64,000 nt of DNA from Pachyseris speciosa (Eukaryota > Cnidaria > Anthozoa > Scleractinia > Pachyseridae), in NCBI GenBank assembly GCA_016490735.1, contig JAEMWC010000191.1, forward strand, positions 116,001 to 180,000, written 5' to 3'. Shown piece by piece: positions 56,801 to 64,000 of the stretch. The notes beneath the pieces are model-generated. The model was not told the DNA's origin. It searched no databases and worked only from the letters and a program-made list of their open reading frames with translations. The translations under genes and the position numbers were made by a program. Each line of letters begins with the position of its first letter. The first letter of the stretch is position 1.

Positions 56801-57606
56801 AAAAAATCGTGTGCCATTGATCAGAAGTGTAGACGATGGTGGGTCCCCATTTTCTTGCATTTGTTGGACATTTGAAGCGTCAATGCCTTGCTTGTGTACC
56901 AGCAGTATTAATTTAGAAGTGGAACTGTGGCCCTATGGAGGAACACCCTCCTTACCGTTTAGATCATAATTCCTTTAATCAGTTGAGCAAAAAAAAAAAA
57001 AAAAAAAGTGCCAATATAAGTACATATGATATCCTGCGGAATTTCTGCATCTACGACACCGGTTCGAATAGTTCTCTGCAACCAACTAAGCTTATTTGTA
57101 CAACCAAAACATGGTGCCACTTTTTTAACCGAGAAAGAAAATGAAGAATTATGGCAAATTCTAAGGTTCTTGAGACAACCAAGTCCCAAGATGTCAGACT
57201 TCTATAAGGAAGTGAAATTTCAGGATTTATTGAAGGCAAAGGAAACGTGACCAACCACACCGGAGAATAAAATCTTACATTAAAGTGTGGAAACGGTAAT
57301 GAAAAAGGGCCCATAGGAAACGATCCTCCCGGAGAATTCGACAGTCTTAAGTCATTTCTTTATCAAGGTCATAACAAGTGATAACATAGTGGATACTGTT
57401 TCCATAGCAACAGTAACCACAAAAAGTAACAGGGATGAAGGGCTACAATCAGAAACTTTAGCATTAATTTTAATCCGGGCGATGGAAGAAATCCTTTGTT
57501 GACGCAAGTTAATAATAAGATTACAAAAGCCAATGACTTTATTTGGAATTTGTTTGGCTATGAACTCTTGGGATTAAACAAGGTGAAACAGGTTACACAG
57601 CCAAAA
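53804..57606. other. No recognisable gene; possible promoter/5' UTR of the SEA-domain gene
   Basis: A candidate 5' donor (CCAAG|GTAAGT) on the minus strand at about 54490 could end a non-coding first exon. The rest carries only short ORFs without domains. Confidence 0.45.
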
Positions 57607-57647
57607 CCAACCTCGTTCCCAGGGAGAAACCCTGGGAACGAGGTTGG
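57607..57647. repeat. Perfect 18-bp hairpin (CCTCGTTCCCAGGG)
   Basis: CCAACCTCGTTCCCAGGG (57607-57624) and its exact inverse (57630-57647) with a 5-nt loop. Resembles a common coral MITE end. Confidence 0.85.
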
Positions 57648-57954
57648 GCCAGAACGTCCTTTGACAATTGGAAAATATTGAAATTTTTGAAATTTATCTC
57701 TGCTTCCTTTGCAGCTCGTGGCTGCGTTCGAGTGTCTAAGAAAGCCAGTTTAACAAGTTTCTTTCCTTTGACTATTAAACAAAGTTGTCAAAGAAAGAGG
57801 CGTGAAACTCGGTGAGCATGGGCCACGTTTTTGCGTCACGCTTTCTCAGTTGCCCGCGGTAGGGAATGTAAACGACTCGACATTGCAATATTTTTCGCAA
57901 GCTTAAGTTGGGCAATAAATCTCTCATTAGACGGTTTATTAAGCTATCCCCATT

Positions 57955-58140
57955 AAATATATATAGATTACGGCATAGAAAGTGCAACGTACGGACTTTT
58001 ATTCACGAGTTGCAGAACTTGGGAAAACGAACGAGTGAGCGGAGCGAACGAGTGAGTTTTCCAAAGTTTTGCAACGAGTGAATAAAAATCCGTACAAAGC
58101 ACTTTCTATGCTGTAATTTGTTTATTATATATATAACGAG
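57955..58140. repeat. MITE-like fold-back (GCATAGAAAGTGC arms)
   Basis: TTACGGCATAGAAAGTGC...TTTTATTCACGAGTTGCAGAACTT on the left is matched inverted on the right (ACAGCATAGAAAGTGC, TTCACTCGTTGCAAAACTTT when complemented). TATATATA flanks both ends. Confidence 0.75.
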
Positions 58141-58919
58141 AATTAAACCTATACTTGAAATCAGTTTTGTTTTTCCCGATTCAATAAGCCTACGTGAAGA
58201 ACAGCAAAAATTCAAGACTGATCTTCATGACCGAGCGTAATAAAAAAACATGTCCGGTTTCCAGGACAGCAACAAGTAGACAAAGAGGTTACACAAGCTT
58301 AAATATCACTTCCTATTTAGAATAACTGAAAAACACGGGAGAATTTGTAAATACAAAGAGTGAAATGTTTTCGCTTGTCCTTAATCCGGCTGTCAGATTC
58401 AATCATGTGATGGCGGCGCTTCGCGCTGTGCAACAACAAATTCGCACTCTGTTGACTTACACTGTTTATAGAAATGTTGAATGTTCCTCCTTGAATGTTC
58501 GTCCCCTTGTTTTTGTTCGATTGGGTCCCAATAAAATCATTTAACGGTAAATCCAGTGGAACAAAACGGGAAGCCGAAGCCATGTTTTTGAAACACAAAC
58601 TTCGAGCGGGCGCTGAGTTGAAGCCCGCGCTTCTCGGAAGCCATTTGAGTGCTTTGCTCTGATTGGCTGAGCGATTCTACTCTGGACGGTGATTGGTTAT
58701 ATTTTCACATGTGAAGAATGCTGTACGCGAAGCTGATTGGACGTATCGCTTTCTTCACATGTGTAAATATAGCACATATAGAATTCTATTTGCAAGGTTT
58801 ATTGCCTAAAATTCTCGCTTTATATATAATAAATCTCATAACAAGGTTTAGTGTCCAGTATGGTAGGATGTTTTTACTTTTCCAGTTGTATTCACTCACC
58901 ACGCGAGCTTTCCAAAATC

Positions 58920-58937
58920 AGGAGCCCATGGGCTCCT
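58920..58937. repeat. 18-bp perfect palindrome
   Basis: AGGAGCCCATGGGCTCCT. Short isolated palindrome, probably a relic of a fold-back repeat. Confidence 0.7.
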
Positions 58938-59239
58938 GCCAAAATACGGCATAACTCGTAAAACTATCCCACCATGCTACAAACTTGGGCTTGTAATAAA
59001 ATATATTTATTGGTGTGGTTGTTGGGAAAGCTTACTCGAGTTACATTTGACGCACACGAAATATTTCGCATAAACTTTAATCTGACATCTGAGTGAAAGG
59101 GACGCGAGTTTTTTGACATGCAAGCGAGTCGTTGGTTTTTCTGTTTTTTGAGCATTTTAAAGTTGGTTTTTGTTCTAAGTTTTTCCAGTTAGGACTTTTT
59201 GCAATAAATGAGTAATATCGCTAACTGTCACCTTCAAGA

Positions 59240-60590
59240 CGTGGTCCTATGCGGACGCTAAAACCTGTAAAAGAAACATGAGGTATCCCCAAACCTGATT
59301 CACTTGATCTTTTTCTGCGCACTTCAAAACTAGGAGAGACTGCTGACCGGCGGAACCGCCATCCATTAGTCCATAAACAACAAATATTGCCATCAAACAG
59401 CCGGCGTTCTGGCAAATTTTTATATCGACAGTCGAGTAAAACTGATAAAGGTAGAACGGATTGATGGATTTGACGTCCCCCAGTTTACAGAAGAAATGTT
59501 GGCTGATGAAGCGCGCTATGGCAAAGTAGGTAAAGAGCGCGAAGGACTCGTGCTCGGGTATGTCATGCTCATGGTTACAATTATATTTAGCCTGCGAAGG
59601 AAGAAAAACACTACCACTCATCATTTGCGATATAGGAAATAACGTGAGCAAGCAGTTGAAAAGAAACTCCAAAAAGTTAAAATATGAATGAATGAACGAA
59701 CGAACGAATGCGTTAGTGCGTGCGTGCGTTCGTGCGTGAATGAAAAGGTTTTTCGGGACTATAACTTAGAGGGGATGATTTTCATTGAGCCGGGGCTTCC
59801 AATGAGTCATTTTCAGTTTTCACTTATGGTAGCACACAATTGTGCCCACGGAATTCTAAACAGAAAAGACAAAGAAGAAACTTTGCTTATCCAATATTCA
59901 AAATAACCGAAAAGAAAAAAGACAGTCACATAGAGCCCGATCATTATTTGTCAGGTAAGCCACAATAAACACAAATACAATTTAAAAACGACTCTATTGT
60001 AGCAATGGTCGCAATAAGTTGTAATTAGTTGCTCTAAGATTGTGCCAAGTATTTAACCAAATACTTACGATATGTACGACAGGAACGTAATAACTGAGGA
60101 AGACAGCAGTTATAGACACCAAGGGGCTGCGGTCTTGACCTTCATGTTCCTCATCAGCATTCGTCAAGCCTGGCAATACCCGCGAATGAGTACAAACAGG
60201 CGAAGCCTCGGAGAGCTCCTTGCCAACCAAAGGCGTTTAAAATCGTTTGAGTTATCAGGGTGGTTGCAAACAAAGCAACGGACGAGGCAGATGTCCCAAA
60301 TCCCACGGCTAGAGATCGCCACGTCACAAAGGGTAGCAACACAACAGGCATGGCGGAGTTGTCAATGGCTTTATACCCAAAGTCTGGGAGCGTAGGCTGG
60401 GTACATCATCTAGAGCTTATGAGAGAAAAATGCAAAGAAGAAGCCAAGTATACCCGACAGCAAGCCCACAACGGTAACACGGTAACCGAAGCGATTCATA
60501 AGATATACACTGAGAGGGGAATGCGGATGACCACATGCAAGATTAAGGGAGCCAATTCACGCTGCAATTTGGCCAATCTGTAGCGTAGCA
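59240..60590 (-). pseudogene. Monocarboxylate-transporter-like (SLC16/MFS) locus, probably degraded
   Basis: Order on the minus strand matches MCT transmembrane segments. About 60560-60400: YLMNRFGYRVTVVGLLSGILGFFFAFFSHKL followed by TAG. 60351-60154: WRSLAVGFGTSASSVALF and TLITQTILNAFGWQGALRG. About 60140-60069: SITAVFLSYYVPVVHI ending at a GTAAGT donor. 59600-59250: FALFTYFAIARF...KLGDVKSIN, then MAIFVVYGLMDGG and QVWGYLMFLLQV. The middle part needs frame changes, so either introns are very short or it is a decaying copy. Proton-coupled monocarboxylate transport would be the ancestral role. Confidence 0.55.
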
Positions 60591-61039
60591 AGGACGAAGG
60601 AGATATTATATTAAAACAAGAGAACGAAAAAGTTATTGCTTAAGAGGTAAACTCTTTCGCTGTTCCAAAAGATTATTAGCGGAGGAAACGGTGGGCCAAC
60701 ATTTTTCAGCCGACTGATTGGTTAAGTACCGTCAAATCATTCTCCCGTCCATGTCCGTGGAAATTTCTGGGTTATGGACCATCTCCCACCTCCCTTCTAA
60801 TGAAATCTTAGCCATGGGGACTGACCTATTCTTTTTGTGAAACAAATTCCAGAGGAAGTTTCGAAGCGGTCAGACGACAACGAGAGCGCATGAATACAAA
60901 AGCAAGGTTGGCTTGTTGGTTACAATAGCCGCAAAACTTGTAGTAACTAACGCTATTTTTGACGTAAACAATCCAAAAAGCAGAGCGGAAATGCAAACGA
61001 CACATGCACCGATGCGTTTTTAATTTTAGATGCTTAAAT

Positions 61040-61515
61040 GATATCAATGACTTTTATTTTAATTTTAGGCATAACACCGCCTTTCATTATTATAATACCT
61101 GTCTGTTTGACAAATTACATCTGTCAGCTCCAAAAACAAACTGGGGAAAACAAAAACTAGCATACCAGGCATCAAATGATTTAACAATCTTAATCCAGAA
61201 ATTCAAGGAACTAAATCGATTTTATTGTTTAAAAAAAGTACAGCGTTAATTGTAGTATTTGTAAATTCCCAATTTTTACCTTTTAAATTATAATCCTAAG
61301 TATAGTGATGTAGCAAATTTATCCTTTTTATGTTAAATATTATAATAATATCTGTAAATTTTATTTATTTTTATTTTTTAATTTTTCTTTTATTTATTTA
61401 TTTATTTTATAAAAGGCCGTTCTGAAAACAACTTTTGTGAGAACGCACCCTGTTTAAAGATGATGATGATAATAATTATTAGTATTATTATTAGTAATAC
61501 CAACGCGCACTATTA
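61040..61515 (+). mobile_element. LINE 3' fragment (short RT tail and 3' UTR)
   Basis: Reads HNTAFHYYNTCLF...KTNWGKQKLAYQASNDLT...FKELNRFYCLKK, like the last residues of a CR1-type ORF2. An AT-rich UTR and ATT/GAT repeats near 61460-61500 follow. Confidence 0.5.
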
Positions 61516-62137
61516 CTAAAAATAGATTTTGTCACATTAGTCCCCCGCCGTGACTCAGACAAACATTGTAGTTCGCGAAAGGAAAATATATGTGCGCGAG
61601 TGACAATTTTCGATCAAAAACACGAAAGAATTGGTAAAACCGTGGTATTTGCTTTCCAAAAGGACGGTAAATGGTTAGCACCAAACACTGCTGTTTGGGG
61701 TGAGTGTAAGACGGACTAGAGGTATCCAAAAAATATGCCAAATCCCTCAGATTGACAAGAATCTGGGAAGAAGTCTTTACTCCATTTCCAAAACCCTCGC
61801 AACACGTTGCGAAGGGCAAGAGTTGGCTAGTAGCTTGTCCACGGGAATTCTTTACAGAGAGAAACATCTCCAGAAATAAATACATATGTACCAGAAGCAT
61901 AAGCTTCTGTTTGTTGCCTTTACTGGCCCAGAGTAAAGGCTCTCACTACTGAATTTTCCGATCCACTGAGCAAATCTCACACCAGCACAAACAATGCGTG
62001 TTTCTGCCCCATCTGAGTAAGGCCCCGAAAATCAATACCGGAGCCACTGGCAAAGATAGAAAACCTAATCGACAAGAATTTTGCCGCATCTATACCAACT
62101 GAAGTGTTAGTGAAATCTATAACGGCCGACAGCGAAG

Positions 62138-62180
62138 GTAGCCTGCGAGCAAGTTCTCTCCGGGCTTGTTCGCAGGCTAC
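62138..62180. repeat. 16-bp hairpin (GTAGCCTGCGAGCAAG)
   Basis: GTAGCCTGCGAGCAAG (62138-62153) pairs with CTTGTTCGCAGGCTAC (62165-62180), one G-U. Likely a MITE end or relic. Confidence 0.75.
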
Positions 62181-62647
62181 AGCGAGGGACTTGCCACGGG
62201 AGTGGTGGAGTGATGTGACGCTCACGCTTCAGAATGACGCGTCAGGAAAGATGGTTTTAGATTAATAAAGGCGCTCAGACTATATTTTCGAACTATATGC
62301 TGACGAAACTTAATGCTCCCAGAATCGTGAGTGGTCTGTGCTACGATAATATCGGGCGGATTCCAGCTCTTATGAAACACTTCTTTGCATGATCACATGA
62401 AATAGGTTCTGCTTAATTTTCTCGACCACGTTTGTCCTTTGCATACCATAAGGATTCTTCTGCAACGGAAAATGCAAAAACTGGTCGAAAAAGTGAGTTT
62501 TTGATAAGAGAGAGAGAGAGAGACTATTTATCTGTCTCATTGAACAATCCCATGCATGCAAAATTTTCACTGCGTTCATTCAGCCGATTTATGTAAGCTC
62601 AACATTTAGAGACATACAAAATGCCATTCTTCCGCAGTTATCCCAAC

Positions 62648-62830
62648 TCAGGAGGTTCCTTCATTACTCGGATCAAGAGTGCGGTGATGTCCACTCTTTA
62701 TGCAGTCAGTCACAAGCTTCACAAGTTCATCGTGTTTTCCACTCAATTTCAAACTCCGGCACTTCATCCACCGTTTTAACTGCCGCACAGTGTTGTCTTC
62801 TGGTTCTCTTCCAAATCTGGAGGGGAACAT
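62648..62830 (-). CDS. SAP-like domain ORF/exon (60 aa)
   Basis: TVRQLKRWMKCRSLKLSGKHDELVKLVTDCIKSG matches the helix-turn-helix of SAP DNA-binding motifs (conserved Leu, Gly and Lys positions). Such ORFs in cnidarians are often the first exon of repeat-derived or nuclease-like genes. No continuing exon was identified. Confidence 0.5.
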   Translation of the reverse strand: MFPSRFGREPEDNTVRQLKRWMKCRSLKLSGKHDELVKLVTDCIKSGHHRTLDPSNEGTS

Positions 62831-62938
62831 CGTTATCTTCGTTCAGAACGGTTAAAGAGCGAAGAGAACTACTCGCGAACGACATAATTTCAACTCACGC
62901 TCTTACAGAAAAGCAATTTGTTTGTCTGAGTCACCCGG

Positions 62939-62966
62939 GTGGTGGTGGTGGTGGTGGTGGTGGTGG
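62939..62966. repeat. GGT trinucleotide microsatellite
   Basis: About nine GGT units followed by a G-rich run (GGGGGAGGGGG). A GA dinucleotide run also lies at 62511-62522. Confidence 0.9.
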
Positions 62967-63499
62967 GGGAGGGGGTCCAATTTTTTGAGGTCATTAATGT
63001 GCGTCGCTATTGAAAACGTAGAGCCTAACGCCTAAAGACACGAGCAACGCCCAACTGCTTTGGATGATTACATTTATATCTTTTTAGTATAAATCTACTA
63101 GCGTTCTATCGCGAATGCCGTTATCTGATTGCCTACGCTACTCGCTATATATTGTGTGTTAGTGTAAGTCTGCTAGCATTCTATCCGCACGAATGCCGTT
63201 CTCTGATTGGAGTCAGTAGTAGTAAAAAAAAAAAAAAAAAAACAGAAAACGAGCAAACGTAGCATCTCTAATCGCTATGGGGCTCTTTACTCGTTTGTTC
63301 TTACTCATTTCATTAAAGGGGCATCGGTACAGGTATTTTTCCGTTGTGTAGGTACAATGGGGGACGCGCGTAAAAGAACTGGAACCTAACCATCAAGACG
63401 AGGCGTTATGGGACGAATAAATTTGCAGAAAAAGAGTTTGAGTACACTTACAGATAGTTCAGTGCTGTTTTTGCTTTTGTTAATAAGCTTTGTGCGGAG

Positions 63500-63969
63500 T
63501 TCTTTTGCAGTAACAAGTTCCTTGGGATGTCCTCAATTACTAACGTTACTGCTGTGCCCCTCTTTGGAACCAAGGGAAATGTAGATCCTCAAAGAAACAG
63601 AGTGGCATTTTTTAGTTCCTCGACAGATCAAACCTATCACAAGCAACCGCTACTAACAATCCGAATAGATGTTGGCCTGAATTTTTCAAGAACTAAACAT
63701 ATCAAGGTCTGCTCACTGCATTTTCGCAAAGAAAAACATAAAAACAGGTTCAGAGGGCAAGGAAATGAATTTATCGAAGGACGCAATTCCTTCAATGTTT
63801 GCGTGGCGTACTTCTCCGCGAAAAAGACCACCGCTATTGAATACAATAAGTGAAAGATACCTAAAAAAAGGAAGCGACTTGAAGATCTACTCGCAAATTA
63901 AGAGGGAGACAATGTGTACCAAAACCTCATCCTGTACTAGTACGACAGGTTTCAAACGAGCTCGATAGT
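63500..63969 (+). pseudogene. THAP-like zinc-finger ORF, frameshifted
   Basis: 63527-63750 reads PLFGTKGNVDPQRNRVAFF...KHIKVCSLHF, the THAP pattern with the C..H pair (CSLHF). The first zinc Cys positions appear replaced (NVTAVPLFG). The typical continuation, PSMFAWRTSPRKRPP, is in a different frame (63765-63968), so a frame change lies at about 63730-63770. Such copies usually derive from P-element-like or other transposases. The gene may continue beyond the window. Confidence 0.55.
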
Positions 63970-64000
63970 GGTGAATTACAAGAATCGTTAAAAGTCCAGC

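Overview
This is eukaryotic DNA, most likely from a cnidarian and probably an anthozoan (coral or sea anemone). It is AT-rich and intron-containing. It is littered with short fold-back repeats, LINE and Penelope-like fragments and a tRNA-derived SINE of the kinds common in those genomes. The species cannot be fixed from the sequence alone.

The centrepiece is a Polinton/Maverick (adintovirus-like) element at 5764-29811. It has 225-bp terminal inverted repeats and a 6-bp near-duplicated target site (CACTAT / CACTCT). From left to right it carries: a VLTF3-like zinc-ribbon protein; a small two-helix membrane protein; a conserved unknown; a minus-strand cluster of fibre-like genes split by a 4.8-kb repeat insertion; the packaging ATPase; a coiled-coil protein; penton; an AT-hook core protein; the double-jelly-roll major capsid protein; a minor capsid/core protein; an adenain-type protease; a zinc-ribbon / PLA2 / integrase-chromodomain block; a Bro-N-nuclease; an AT-hook zinc protein; and a protein-primed DNA polymerase B. 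Several genes are broken by stops or indels, while capsid protein, protease, integrase body and one fibre are open. The copy looks young (TIRs about 98% identical) but is decaying.

The most interesting signal is in 21383-23423. Three overlapping frames (zinc ribbon, PLA2, integrase) are linked by two correctly phased canonical -1 slippery heptamers: GGGAAAC at 21532 and AAAAAAC at 22458. Each is followed after 6-7 nt by a GC-rich stem. The only ATG near the integrase start lies downstream of its first catalytic Asp. This suggests a retrovirus-like gag-pro-pol expression scheme that would tether the integrase to a capsid-entry-type protein.

To the right, 29818-37641 is repeat-rich flank holding a LINE 3' fragment and several MITE-like elements. 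From 53803 down to about 37700 on the minus strand lies a host gene that could be assembled exon by exon with consistent phases: a signal peptide, three SEA modules each with a 59-nt middle exon, Pro/Thr/Ala-rich linkers, and a C-terminal DGEY-type domain. Its introns hold an RLE-type LINE, a Penelope-like element, a SINE and MITEs. The last 6 kb contains a monocarboxylate-transporter-like locus, a LINE tail, a SAP-like ORF and a broken THAP-like ORF.
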